Positions 28,829 to 36,684 of a stretch of 64,000 nt of DNA are shown here, one piece after another (within the stretch, counting starts at the first letter, position 1; each line of letters opens with the position of its first letter). Position numbers and translations under genes: made by a program. Location: NCBI RefSeq assembly GCF_001280125.1, contig NZ_LGEG01000241.1, positions 5,743-69,742 on the forward strand, written 5' to 3'. This stretch comes from Streptomyces sp. NRRL F-6492 (GTDB taxonomy: Bacteria > Actinomycetota > Actinomycetes > Streptomycetales > Streptomycetaceae). The notes beneath the pieces were generated by a model. It ran no database searches. It was not told the origin of the DNA and saw only the letters and a list, made by a program, of their open reading frames with translations.

Positions 28829-29615
28829 GGACGGGACGGACCGAGAGGCCGTCGACGAGGTCCTCGCCGTCCGGGCCGTACACGAACTCGGCCATGGAGG
28901 GATCGCGGTGGGCGGTGGCCAGGGGGAGCCACGCCAGCAGGGTCCCGTAGCCGCCGCACACCGACTCGCCGCCGTCCCCGCCGTACACCGCGGTGGGGTC
29001 GCTCGTCAGCTCCATGTCGTACGTGTCGTGGGCGATGCGCGGGCCGAAGGCGCTCGGCAGGCGGTGCGGGCCGGTGTCGTCCCCGTAGGGGATCCGGTCG
29101 AGGGGGCACTCGTCGCCCCACCGGAACAGCGTGCGGGCGCCGGCCCCGCAGGCGTGCTCCCACTCGTCCGGGTCCGGCATCCGCAGACCGCGCGCCGCGA
29201 GCGCGGCGGGCACGGCGGCGGGCGGCTCCGACAGGGGCTCGCTGTCCACGGCCATGAGGACCGTGGACAGCGTGACCTCGCGGCGGGGACTGAGCACGCG
29301 CGCGAGGTGGGCCCGCAGATCGGGACCGCAACCGAAGCCCTGCTCCGCGCTCTCCGCGTAGTCGGCGGTCTGCCCGGGCGTCGGCCGCCAGGCGTCGACG
29401 TCGAGACCGAGGGTCACGGGGCCGCCGGGTATCAGGGCGAACTCCCGGCCGTCCCGCTCCACGCGGGCGCGGTGCAGCGGGGCGCCGAGGTGCTCGACCG
29501 TGTCGACGGCGGTCACCCGCCCGCCCACCCGGTGCGCGGCCTCCCGGGCGAGGAGGCGTGCTGCGGGCAGGTCGAAGGAGCGCCACTGGTGGAGGGTGAG
29601 ACCGGAGAGGGACAT
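28818..29615 (-). CDS. FGE-sulfatase/SUMF1-like protein of unknown function
   Basis: This 265-residue soluble protein has in its second half GLRMPDPDEWEHACGAGART followed by LFRWGDECP (about 143-175), the pattern of formylglycine-generating-enzyme-like domains (LPTEAEWEYAARGG in the family). A later GGYGTLLAWLPLATAHRDPS and a final LSVRPVLTL resemble the SUMF1 end. The N-terminal half (about 1-120) matches nothing I know. Catalytic cysteines of true FGE are not evident, so it is probably a fold relative. Its end overlaps the frameshifted gene by 11 bases convergently. The ATG at 29615 lies 7 bases after a CACCCT hexamer. Confidence 0.7.
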   Translation of the reverse strand: MSLSGLTLHQWRSFDLPAARLLAREAAHRVGGRVTAVDTVEHLGAPLHRARVERDGREFALIPGGPVTLGLDVDAWRPTPGQTADYAESAEQGFGCGPDLRAHLARVLSPRREVTLSTVLMAVDSEPLSEPPAAVPAALAARGLRMPDPDEWEHACGAGARTLFRWGDECPLDRIPYGDDTGPHRLPSAFGPRIAHDTYDMELTSDPTAVYGGDGGESVCGGYGTLLAWLPLATAHRDPSMAEFVYGPDGEDLVDGLSVRPVLTL

Positions 29616-29696
29616 GCTCCGCAGGGTGGCACGGGGGTCTGACAGCGCTCGGGGCGGTGCACGGGGGCGGGGTGGTGGACGAGGGGCGCCCTCTCC

Positions 29697-29780
29697 CTTC
29701 GGCGCCGGATCGGACCCCGGCCTTCCCTCGGTGCCGGATCGGACCCCTGCCTTCCCTCAGTGCCGGATCGGGCCCCCGAC
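29697..29780. repeat. 29-bp tandem repeat at the end of the Nudix gene
   Basis: Three copies centred on GCCGGATCGGACCCC begin at 29704, 29733 and 29762. The last copy contains the final codons and stop of the Nudix gene, so copies upstream (minus-strand downstream) may have arisen by duplication of the gene end. Confidence 0.7.
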
Positions 29781-30224
29781 CGGGACCGGAGCGACGTGGC
29801 CGGTCGGCGGGAGGGACCGTGCGAGGGCCGGGCCGACGTCGACCAGGGACGACCGACGCGGGCCGGCGACGGCGGGGAGCGGGATCCAGACCGATTCCGC
29901 GGTCTCGTCGCCCGGCTCGGGGCGGAGGCGGCCGGCGGTGAGGCGGATCCGGTAGAAGACGCCCACGTTCTGGTGCTCGACGCCGGCGCGGGCCTCGGCG
30001 GCGGGGATCGTCCGCGAGTCCACCCCGAGCAGGCGCTCGACCACCGCCTTGCGGCCGGTCTCCTCGGCGACCTCCCGGACCACCGCGTCGAACGGGTCCT
30101 CCCCGTGCTCCACCCCGCCGCCCGGGAGCGTCCAGGTGGATTCGCCCTCCGGCGACACGTGACGGGCGAGCAGCACCCGCCCGTCCTCGACGCACACGGC
30201 GTACGCCGCCAAGCGGAAACTCAT
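29757..30224 (-). CDS. Nudix hydrolase
   Basis: This 155-residue pyrophosphohydrolase has the complete Nudix box G-x5-E-x7-R-E-x2-E-E-x-G in [20 protein letters not shown] plus TG (about 41-62), which coordinates Mg2+ and cleaves nucleoside-diphosphate-X compounds. The substrate cannot be told from the sequence. ATG 30224 (SFRLAAYAV) has GAGGCAGAGGG upstream; an upstream in-frame start at 30257 is less likely. It lies divergently from recA with 242 bases between their starts. Confidence 0.85.
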   Translation of the reverse strand: MSFRLAAYAVCVEDGRVLLARHVSPEGESTWTLPGGGVEHGEDPFDAVVREVAEETGRKAVVERLLGVDSRTIPAAEARAGVEHQNVGVFYRIRLTAGRLRPEPGDETAESVWIPLPAVAGPRRSSLVDVGPALARSLPPTGHVAPVPVGGPIRH

Positions 30225-30311
30225 CCCTCTGCCTCCCGGGGAGCCGGACGCGGCCACCGCGGGGCCCCGGGCGCGGTGGCCGGGGTCCGCGTGGCGCGCT
30301 TGACACTAAAA

Positions 30312-30327
30312 TCGAACATCCATTCGG
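30312..30327 (+). promoter_or_regulatory. LexA/SOS-like box upstream of recA
   Basis: TCGAAC-ATCC-ATTCGG matches the actinobacterial SOS box (TCGAAC-N4-GTTCGA) fully in the left half and in four of six bases in the right half. It lies about 75 bases upstream of the recA -35 region. Confidence 0.6.
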
Positions 30328-30400
30328 ATGGAGATCCGGCCCTCGGAATCGCGGGGTTGTCGCGGAGTTGTCCACAGGTCGGGCGGGACGCCGGGGCCCA

Positions 30401-30423
30401 TTGTCAGTGGCAGGGGTTAGCGT
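30401..30423 (+). promoter_or_regulatory. PafBC/RecA-NDp-type recA promoter
   Basis: TTGTCAGTGG (30401-30410), 7 bases, then TAGCGT (30418-30423). This is the LexA-independent DNA-damage promoter motif known for actinobacterial recA. Predicted transcription begins near 30430, about 35 bases before the recA ATG. Confidence 0.85.
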
Positions 30424-30466
30424 CTTTCACATGAAGCGATCGACTCAAGCAAACCGGGTGGAACCC

Positions 30467-31600
30467 ATGGCAGGAACCGACCGCGAGAAGGCGCTCGACG
30501 CCGCACTCGCACAGATTGAACGCCAATTCGGCAAGGGCGCCGTGATGCGCATGGGCGACCGCACCCAGGAGCCGATCGAGGTGATCCCCACCGGCTCGAC
30601 CGCCCTGGACGTCGCTCTCGGCGTCGGCGGTCTGCCGCGCGGCCGCGTCGTGGAGGTCTACGGACCGGAGTCCTCCGGCAAGACGACCCTGACCCTGCAC
30701 GCCGTCGCCAACGCGCAGAAGGCCGGCGGCCAGGTCGCCTTCGTCGACGCCGAGCACGCCCTCGACCCCGAGTACGCCAAGAAGCTCGGCGTCGACATCG
30801 ACAACCTCATCCTGTCCCAGCCGGACAACGGCGAGCAGGCCCTCGAGATCGTCGACATGCTGGTCCGCTCCGGCGCCCTCGACCTGATCGTCATCGACTC
30901 CGTCGCCGCGCTCGTCCCGCGTGCGGAGATCGAGGGCGAGATGGGCGACTCGCACGTGGGTCTCCAGGCCCGTCTGATGAGCCAGGCCCTCCGGAAGATC
31001 ACCAGCGCGCTCAACCAGTCCAAGACCACCGCGATCTTCATCAACCAGCTCCGCGAGAAGATCGGCGTGATGTTCGGCTCGCCGGAGACCACGACCGGTG
31101 GCCGCGCCCTCAAGTTCTACGCCTCGGTGCGCCTCGACATCCGCCGCATCGAGACCCTCAAGGACGGCACGGACGCGGTGGGCAACCGCACCCGCGTCAA
31201 GGTCGTCAAGAACAAGGTCGCGCCCCCCTTCAAGCAGGCGGAGTTCGACATCCTCTACGGCCAGGGCATCAGCCGCGAGGGCGGCCTGATCGACATGGGC
31301 GTCGAGCACGGCTTCGTCCGCAAGGCGGGTGCCTGGTACACCTACGAGGGCGACCAGCTCGGCCAGGGCAAGGAGAACGCCCGCAACTTCCTGAAGGACA
31401 ACCCCGACCTCGCCAACGAGATCGAGAAGAAGATCAAGGAGAAGCTGGGCGTCGGCGTCCGTCCCGAGGCCCCGTCGGCCGAGCCGGGCGCGGACGCGGC
31501 CGCCACGGACCCGGCCGGTGCGGACGACGACGCCAAGAGCGTCCCGGCCCCCGCGACCAAGACCGCGAAGGCGACCAAGGCCACCGCGGTCAAGAGCTGA
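30467..31600 (+). CDS. recA: Recombinase RecA
   Basis: This 377-residue protein forms nucleoprotein filaments on single-stranded DNA, drives strand exchange and activates LexA cleavage. Walker [10 protein letters not shown] (about 67-75), Walker B in [16 protein letters not shown]-binding loops L1 ([19 protein letters not shown]) and L2 ([18 protein letters not shown]), and the C-terminal Ala/Pro/Lys-rich tail all agree with streptomycete RecA. The start [16 protein letters not shown] is the usual one with GGTGG upstream. An in-frame ATG at 30431 sits exactly at the predicted transcription start and would add 12 residues if used. recX follows after 4 bases. Confidence 0.98.
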   Translation: MAGTDREKALDAALAQIERQFGKGAVMRMGDRTQEPIEVIPTGSTALDVALGVGGLPRGRVVEVYGPESSGKTTLTLHAVANAQKAGGQVAFVDAEHALDPEYAKKLGVDIDNLILSQPDNGEQALEIVDMLVRSGALDLIVIDSVAALVPRAEIEGEMGDSHVGLQARLMSQALRKITSALNQSKTTAIFINQLREKIGVMFGSPETTTGGRALKFYASVRLDIRRIETLKDGTDAVGNRTRVKVVKNKVAPPFKQAEFDILYGQGISREGGLIDMGVEHGFVRKAGAWYTYEGDQLGQGKENARNFLKDNPDLANEIEKKIKEKLGVGVRPEAPSAEPGADAAATDPAGADDDAKSVPAPATKTAKATKATAVKS

Positions 31601-31604
31601 ACCG

Positions 31605-32171
31605 GTGACCGGTCGCACCGAATGGCCGGGTGACAGCCCCGACTCGTCGAGGGCCGAGAAGGAGCTGTCACCCCAGGATCCGGCTGAGCGGGCGCGCGCG
31701 ATCTGCCTGCGCCTGCTCACCGGGACCCCCCGCACGCGCAAGCAGCTCGCCGACGCGCTGCGCAAGCGGGAGATCCCCGACGAGGTGGCGGAAGAGGTCC
31801 TCTCCCGCTTCGAGGACGTCGGGCTCATCGACGACGCCGCCTTCGCCGGGGCCTGGGTGGAGTCCCGCCACCACGGCCGGGGCCTCGCCCGCCGCGCCCT
31901 CGCCCGGGAGCTGCGCACCAAGGGCGTCGAGCCCACCCTCATCCAGGAGGCGGTGGACCAGCTCGACTCCGAGCGGGAGGAGGCCACGGCGCGCGAACTC
32001 GTGGCCCGCAAGCTGCGCGCCACCCGCGGCCTGGAGCGCGACCGGCGGCTGCGGCGGCTCGCCGGCATGCTCGCCCGCAAGGGGTACCCCGAGGGCATGG
32101 CCCTCCGCGTCGTCCGTCAGGCGCTGGAGGCGGAGGGCGAGGACACGGACGGGCTGGACGAGTCCTTCTGA
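31605..32171 (+). CDS. recX: RecA regulator RecX
   Basis: This 188-residue, Arg/Glu/Leu-rich helical protein has the RecX repeat pattern: ARAICLRLLTGTPRTRKQLA, RFEDVGLIDDAAFAGAWVES, RRALARELRTKGVEP and LARKGYPEGMALRVVRQAL. RecX binds the RecA filament and limits its activity. The GTG at 31605 lies 4 bases after the recA stop, so it is co-transcribed and probably coupled; no strong ribosome site is visible. The basic and acidic first 25 residues are variable in the family. Confidence 0.92.
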   Translation: MTGRTEWPGDSPDSSRAEKELSPQDPAERARAICLRLLTGTPRTRKQLADALRKREIPDEVAEEVLSRFEDVGLIDDAAFAGAWVESRHHGRGLARRALARELRTKGVEPTLIQEAVDQLDSEREEATARELVARKLRATRGLERDRRLRRLAGMLARKGYPEGMALRVVRQALEAEGEDTDGLDESF

Positions 32172-32204
32172 CACGGGGGGCTCGGAGGTCTTCCGACTCG
32201 GGAG

Positions 32205-32320
32205 CTTCTGGCCCGGAAGTCTTCTGGCCCGGAAGTCTTCTGGCACGGGGAATCTCTGTGACGGGGAGTCTCTGTGACGGGAGAGCTTCTGTGACAGGAG
32301 AGCCGCCTGTGACGGGAGGC
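32205..32320. repeat. 16-bp and about 18-bp tandem repeats after recX
   Basis: CTTCTGGCCCGGAAGT recurs at 32205 and 32221 with a partial copy at 32237. It is followed by four degenerate copies of CTGTGACGGGAG-type units up to 32320. Each 16-mer is partly self-complementary (CTTC...GAAG). They fill the convergent gap between recX and the rhodanese gene. Confidence 0.65.
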
Positions 32321-32375
32321 GGAAGGGTCCGTCCGGTTCGGGCGGCAGGACCGTGGAGGGGCTCGGCCCGCCGCG

Positions 32376-32852
32376 TCAGCCCCGAGCCGCCGGAAGGAGG
32401 ACCGGGAGACCGGCGGCCTTCCAGGCCTGGAAGCCGCCGATGAGGTCGGTCGCCCGGTGCAGGCCCAGGCGGCGCAGGGACTCGGCCGCGAGGGACGAGG
32501 CGTAGCCCTCGTTGCAGAGGACCACCACCCGCAGGTCGTGGCTGTCGGCCTCCGCCGCGCGGTGGCTGCCCAGGGGGTCCAGCCGCCATTCCAGCTCGTT
32601 GCGCTCCACGATCAGGGCGCCCGGGATCAGCCCGTCCCGTTCCCGCAGGGCCGCGTAGCGCGTGTCCACCAGGAGCGCGTCACCCGCCTCGTACGCCTCG
32701 TGGGCGGCCCGGGGCTCGATCCGGTCGAGGCCCGACCTGACCTGCTCCAGAAGCTCGTCGATGCCCACCCGCTCCGCCACCCGCTCCACCCCTTCCACCC
32801 GCTCCACCCCTTCCACCCGCTCCACCCGGTCCTCTCGCTCCTCGCCGCTCAC
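32376..32852 (-). CDS. Single-domain rhodanese-like protein
   Basis: This 158-residue sulfurtransferase-type protein has active-site Cys113 in VVLCNEGYASSLAA. DALLVDTR (about 58-65) and IGGFQAWKAAGLPV (about 140-153) are typical rhodanese segments. The first 30 residues hold a VERVEG repeat coded by an 18-bp DNA repeat. The GTG overlaps the stop of the cysteine dioxygenase gene (GTGA), so the two are coupled. A rhodanese with cysteine dioxygenase suggests handling of persulfide or sulfite products of cysteine breakdown; that is inference. Confidence 0.88.
   Translation of the reverse strand: MSGEEREDRVERVEGVERVEGVERVAERVGIDELLEQVRSGLDRIEPRAAHEAYEAGDALLVDTRYAALRERDGLIPGALIVERNELEWRLDPLGSHRAAEADSHDLRVVVLCNEGYASSLAAESLRRLGLHRATDLIGGFQAWKAAGLPVLLPAARG
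32768..32829. repeat. 18-bp repeat inside the rhodanese gene
   Basis: About three copies of GTGGAGCGGGTGGAAGGG (minus strand) code for repeated VERVEG near the N-terminus. In-frame, so length changes would be tolerated. Confidence 0.7.
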
Positions 32853-33433
32853 TGCCAGTCCTCCGGCCGCTCGACCTGTTCGAGCCGGAGCACCGCGCCC
32901 GTCCGGCTGAAGCGCCGGATCAGCGGGAGCGGCGGATAGTAGGCGTGCACCGACACCGCGTGGGTGTCCGGGGACTCGTTGAGCACCTCGTGCACGTGGT
33001 GGCGGCCGAAGGCCCGGCCCACGCCCTCCTCCAGACGCCGGGAGCGGTCGACCCCGTCGGCCAGTTCCAGGGTCTTCCAGCCGCTCGCCGGCAGCCGGGC
33101 CGCGAGCGCGTGCTCGGTCAGCGTCCCGCGCGCGGTCGCGAAGGCGCCCTGCGACTCGGCGTGGTCGTGCCAGCCGGTCCCGGTGCCGGGCGGCCAGCCG
33201 ATGAGCCAGGCCTCGCTGCCGCCGGGGCCGTCGAGCCGTACCCAGGTACGGCCCTCGGGGTCGAGCGGCAGGGAGGCGATCAGTTCCCGGTCGGCGGCCG
33301 TGCGCCGGACGAAGTCGAGCAGCTCGGTCGCCGTCGGGGCGGCCGGAGCGTCCTGAGCGGGCGGGGCGTCCTGAGCGGACGAAGCCGACGGGGCCGGGGC
33401 GGTGGGTGGAAGCGGGGCGGCGTACTGGGACAC
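32849..33433 (-). CDS. Cysteine dioxygenase
   Basis: This 194-residue cupin oxidises cysteine to cysteine sulfinate. Iron ligands are His89 and His91 in GWHDHAESQGAF and one of the histidines in GRHHVHEVLN (145-148, most likely 148), followed by the family's AVSVHAYYPPLP. The N-terminal 40 residues are Ala/Pro-rich. GTG 33433 (SQYAAPLPP) with AGGACGG upstream is the best start; an upstream in-frame frame would have to run through the leader region. A 15-codon Cys-containing leader ORF and its promoter lie upstream and suggest regulation by cysteine supply. The rhodanese gene overlaps its end. Confidence 0.9.
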   Translation of the reverse strand: MSQYAAPLPPTAPAPSASSAQDAPPAQDAPAAPTATELLDFVRRTAADRELIASLPLDPEGRTWVRLDGPGGSEAWLIGWPPGTGTGWHDHAESQGAFATARGTLTEHALAARLPASGWKTLELADGVDRSRRLEEGVGRAFGRHHVHEVLNESPDTHAVSVHAYYPPLPLIRRFSRTGAVLRLEQVERPEDWQ

Positions 33434-33546
33434 GGGTGACCGTCCTGGGGTTCGCGAAGAGCGCGCGACGGCACACGGCACACACGGACCCGCGTCGGCG
33501 GACGCGGAGGGGAGGCGGCGGGGGCGCGCGCGGGGAAGGGGCGAGA

Positions 33547-33594
33547 TCAGCAGGACGGGCGACACACGCAGCCCGCATAGCGGAGCAGGTCCAT
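33547..33594 (-). CDS. Cys-rich leader peptide upstream of cysteine dioxygenase
   Basis: A 15-codon ORF reads MDLLRYAGCVCRPSC with three cysteines (positions 9, 11 and 15), the last immediately before TGA. GGAGGG lies 6 bases before its ATG. It sits about 40 bases after a plausible promoter start and 114 bases before the dioxygenase GTG. The stretch between contains a perfect hairpin (CCGCGTC-CGCC-GACGCGG, minus strand) and other GC-rich pairing. In actinobacteria, short Cys-rich leader ORFs are known upstream of sulfur genes, where ribosome stalling at Cys codons reports cysteine shortage. That mechanism is inferred here. Confidence 0.7.
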   Translation of the reverse strand: MDLLRYAGCVCRPSC

Positions 33595-33640
33595 ATGGAC
33601 CCTCCGCCACAGGCGCACATCGGTGTCGGTCACGCTCCGG

Positions 33641-33669
33641 AGTACACCACGCGTCCCCGGCGGAATCAA
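33641..33669 (-). promoter_or_regulatory. Promoter of the leader peptide-cysteine dioxygenase-rhodanese unit
   Basis: On the minus strand TTGATT (33669-33664), a 17-base spacer and TGTACT (33646-33641). It overlaps the end of the upstream FAD monooxygenase gene and places the transcript start about 40 bases before the leader ATG. Confidence 0.55.
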
Positions 33670-35366
33670 TGCACGTCCGCCGTGCGGTCACTCTTCGCGG
33701 GCACCTCGGAGGGCGATCCGGGGGACTTTCCCGAGGACACCTCGGCGGGTTCCCGCTCGGTGAGGGGGCCGCCGCGGGCCGCGTCCGCCGCCGCGTACAG
33801 CTCCTCGGGGCGCACCCCGGAGAACGCGGCGACGAGGTGCCCGTCGGGCCGTACGAGCAGGACGGCGTGGGCCGGCGCCCCCGGGTAGGACTCCGACACC
33901 AGGACCTCGGCCCGCACCGGGAGGGCGCGTACGGCCTCCTCCAGGCGGGGCATCACGCCCGCGGTCCGCCAGTGGCGCCGGTCCCACACCCCCGTGCCGG
34001 GCGCGATCAGGAGGACCAGGAGACGGTCCTGACCGAGCCGGTCGCGGAGCCGTACGGTCGTGCCGTCGGGAGCGGTCACGCGGACGTCCTCGACGGGGGC
34101 GCCCGCCGGGGTCCCGACCGGGATCTGCCCGTCGGCGTACGGAGGTGCGAGGGGGGAGTGCGGGTACGCGGGGGGCGCGCCCAGCGGGCCGCGCCCCACG
34201 TGGCCGTCGGTCAGCAGCGCGTCGTGACCGCGCGCGGCCCCGGGCAGGTACGTCCGCAGGCCCCCGCCGCCGCGCAGCACCGGCAGCGACTGGTCCGCCG
34301 CGCGCAGCCGGGTGGCCACGGCCGCCCGCCGCTCGCTCTGGTAGCTGTCCAGCAGCCGGTCCGAGCCGCCGTGGTGCCAGGTGAGGGCGAGCTTCCAGGC
34401 GAGGTTGTCCACGTCCCGCAGGCCCTCGTCGAGCCCCTGGGTGCCGACCGCGCCGAGCAGGTGCGCCGCGTCCCCGGCGAGGAGGACCCGGCCGACCCGC
34501 CAGCGCCGCGCGAGCCGGTGGTGCACCGTGTGCACCCCGGTGTCGATGAGCTCGTACGGGGGCGTCACCCCGTCGCACCAGCCGGCCAGGGTCTCGCGGA
34601 TGCGGGCGATCAGCGCGTCCGGGGTGACCAGGTCGCCGCGCGGCGGGAGCAGCCAGTCGATCCGCCACACCCCGTCGGGCAGCGGGCGCGCGCCGATCTC
34701 CTCGGCGGCGCCGCGCCACGGCGGCTGACGGTGCAGCAGGGCCTCGCCGGGCCAGGGGAGTTCGGTGCGCAGCGCGGCGACGGCGTGCCGTTCCACCGCC
34801 GTGCGGCCGGGGAAGCGGATCCCGAGCAGCTTGCGCACCGTCGAACGGGCGCCGTCGCAGCCCACGAGGTGGCTGCCGCGCCACCAGGTGCCGGCCGGGC
34901 CCCGGGTGTGGGCGACGACCCCGTCCCGGTCCTGCTCGACGGTGTCGAGCCGGGCCTCGGGGACGAGTTCGACCAGCTTCTGCCGGGCGACGGCTTCACG
35001 CAGTCCACGGGCCAGGGCGTGCTGGGGGATGTGCAGCGGGGCCGCCGGGGCGGCGGGCGCGGCGGGATCCTCGGACCACTCCTCCGTACCGCCGAGGCCC
35101 GGGTCGAGCTCCAGGTGGCGCACCACCTGGCGGCGGCGCATGCCGCGCCAGCCGACCCAGCGGGCCCCCTCGTCACGGAGGGTCGTGCAGCCGAGGCGCT
35201 CGACCGTCGCGGCCATGTCGGCGCGCAGGACGACGCTCCGGGCCGGACGGGACTCCTCCTTGCCGGGGCCCTCGTCGAGGACGACGCTGGGCACGCCCTG
35301 CGCGGCGAGCGCGAGGGAGAGCGCGAGACCGACCGGCCCCGCGCCCACGATGATCACCGGGTCCAC
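33666..35366 (-). CDS. FAD-dependent aromatic monooxygenase (PheA/TfdB family)
   Basis: This 566-residue flavoprotein has N-terminal FAD dinucleotide motif VIIVGAGPVGLALSLALA (about 4-21), the second motif LVGCDGARSTVRK (about 185-197), and the ribityl-binding GDAAHLLGAVGTQGLDEGLR (about 310-330). A thioredoxin-like C-terminal domain (about 430-540) is typical of phenol-hydroxylase-like and polyketide-tailoring enzymes. It presumably hydroxylates an aromatic substrate using NAD(P)H and O2. GTG 35366 (DPVIIVG) has AGGAG 8 bases upstream; an extension to 35453 is unlikely. No polyketide genes lie around, so a catabolic or detoxifying role fits equally. Confidence 0.88.
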   Translation of the reverse strand: MDPVIIVGAGPVGLALSLALAAQGVPSVVLDEGPGKEESRPARSVVLRADMAATVERLGCTTLRDEGARWVGWRGMRRRQVVRHLELDPGLGGTEEWSEDPAAPAAPAAPLHIPQHALARGLREAVARQKLVELVPEARLDTVEQDRDGVVAHTRGPAGTWWRGSHLVGCDGARSTVRKLLGIRFPGRTAVERHAVAALRTELPWPGEALLHRQPPWRGAAEEIGARPLPDGVWRIDWLLPPRGDLVTPDALIARIRETLAGWCDGVTPPYELIDTGVHTVHHRLARRWRVGRVLLAGDAAHLLGAVGTQGLDEGLRDVDNLAWKLALTWHHGGSDRLLDSYQSERRAAVATRLRAADQSLPVLRGGGGLRTYLPGAARGHDALLTDGHVGRGPLGAPPAYPHSPLAPPYADGQIPVGTPAGAPVEDVRVTAPDGTTVRLRDRLGQDRLLVLLIAPGTGVWDRRHWRTAGVMPRLEEAVRALPVRAEVLVSESYPGAPAHAVLLVRPDGHLVAAFSGVRPEELYAAADAARGGPLTEREPAEVSSGKSPGSPSEVPAKSDRTADVH

Positions 35367-35606
35367 GGTGCGGCTCCTGAAGGCCGGACGGTCATGAGGG
35401 CAGCACGGTCGAGTGTGGCACGGGCCCGGTGGTTGATCACAGACCGTATGCAACCCACTGAGGGTGCTTGCGTCAAGCGACGGGGTGGGCGCGGTGCGAC
35501 CGACCTCGGGCCGGTGCCACGAACGGCGGGGCGGAGCCGGCCCGCCGGGCCCGGGGCGGTGCCGTACGCGAGGGGCGGGGGTGGTTGCCGGGGCGCCGTG
35601 TGCGAG

Positions 35607-35694
35607 CTGCCCGCCCGCACCGATGCCGTGTGTGTGCCACCCGCCCGCACCGATGCCGTGCGCGTGCCACCCGCCCGCACCGGCGCCGTACGCG
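35607..35694. repeat. 30-bp tandem repeat, three copies
   Basis: CCGCCCGCACCGATGCCGTG begins at 35611, 35641 and (diverged) 35671, each separated by about ten bases such as CGCGTGCCAC. It lies next to the glu terminator. No pairing potential or ORF sense is evident. Confidence 0.75.
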
Positions 35695-35697
35695 AAA

Positions 35698-35745
35698 GGG
35701 GCGGGCGGGGCGCCCGACCTCGGTCGGTGTCGCCCCGCCCGCCCC
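35698..35745 (-). terminator. Terminator of the glu operon
   Basis: Perfect 15-bp arms GGGGCGGGCGGGGCG and CGCCCCGCCCGCCCC flank an 18-base loop about 50 bases past the gluD stop. Confidence 0.75.
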
Positions 35746-35793
35746 CTGGCGTTCCGGGTCCCTCGTGGCTCCGTCGTTCCGGGGCCCGCGGGG

Positions 35794-36684
35794 TCACGCG
35801 CCGCTGACGGCCTCCGCCGGGGCCTCGCCGGTCTTCGTGACCGCGCTCTCGGTCACGCCGGCCGTCTTCCGGCCCTGCCGCAGCCGCCGCTCCAGCCGAC
35901 CCGCCAGGGTGGTCAGGGCGAAGTTGAGGGCGATGAAGATCAGCGCGATGACCGTGAAGGTGGCGATCGTGTTGGCGCCGTAGTTGGCCGTGATCTGCCG
36001 GTTCTGGCTGAGCAGCTCCGCGAAGCCGAGCAGGGCGCCGCCGAGCGCGGTGTCCTTGACGATCACGACGAGCTGGCTGACCAGGGCCGGGAGCATGACG
36101 GTCACGGCCTGCGGCAGCAGCACGTACAGCATGGTCTGGCCCTTGCGCATGCCGAGCGCGACGGCCGCGTCGCCCTGGCCCCGGGGCAGCGAGAGGACGC
36201 CGGCCCGGACGACCTCGGCGATGACCGAGGCGTTGTAGAGGACCAGGCCGGTGACGACCGCGTACAGCGGGCGGAAGTCGGAGCCGACCGTCGTGAACTC
36301 CCGGTAGACCGAGCTCGCGAACACCATCAGGAGCAGGACCGGGATGGCGCGGAAGAACTCCACGACCACGCCGACGGGCACCCGCACCCAGCGGTGGTCC
36401 GAGAGCCGGCCGATGCCGAGGAGGGCACCGAGCGGCAGCGCGATCAGGATGGAGAGCGCGGCGGCCTTGAGGGTCTCGACCAGACCCGGCAGCAGGTACG
36501 TCGTCCAGACCCGGGAGTCGGTGACGAACGGGCTCCACTTGTCGGCGTCCAGCTGGTGCTTGTCGGCGAGGGCGGAGAGCACCCACCAGGCCACCAGGGC
36601 GAGGACCGCCAGGAAGCCGACCGTGTAGAGGACGTTGCGCCGCTTGGCGCGCGGGCCGGGGGTGTCGTACAGGACGGAGCTCAT
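35794..36684 (-). CDS. gluD: Glutamate ABC transporter permease
   Basis: This 296-residue inner-membrane permease of the His/Glu/Gln/Arg family has an N-terminal helix (about 18-40) followed by the five-helix core with EAA loop GDAAVALGMRKGQTMLYVLLPQ (about 190-210). The ATG overlaps the gluC stop (ATGA), so GluC and GluD are made together as a heterodimer. The C-terminal tail is Lys/Glu/Ala-rich. It is the last gene of gluABCD and is followed by a strong terminator. Confidence 0.93.
   Translation of the reverse strand: MSSVLYDTPGPRAKRRNVLYTVGFLAVLALVAWWVLSALADKHQLDADKWSPFVTDSRVWTTYLLPGLVETLKAAALSILIALPLGALLGIGRLSDHRWVRVPVGVVVEFFRAIPVLLLMVFASSVYREFTTVGSDFRPLYAVVTGLVLYNASVIAEVVRAGVLSLPRGQGDAAVALGMRKGQTMLYVLLPQAVTVMLPALVSQLVVIVKDTALGGALLGFAELLSQNRQITANYGANTIATFTVIALIFIALNFALTTLAGRLERRLRQGRKTAGVTESAVTKTGEAPAEAVSGA

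Larger units (their letters stand above)
35367..35793. other. Intergenic region between FAD monooxygenase and gluD
   Basis: This 427-bp gap has no credible gene. It holds the promoter side of the monooxygenase gene, a 30-bp tandem repeat (35607-35694) and the glu-operon terminator (35698-35745). Confidence 0.6.

Noticed and set aside
32205..32320. CRISPR array
   Set aside because: Repeats are directly adjacent with no unique spacers and no cas genes lie nearby; the same applies to the other tandem repeats.
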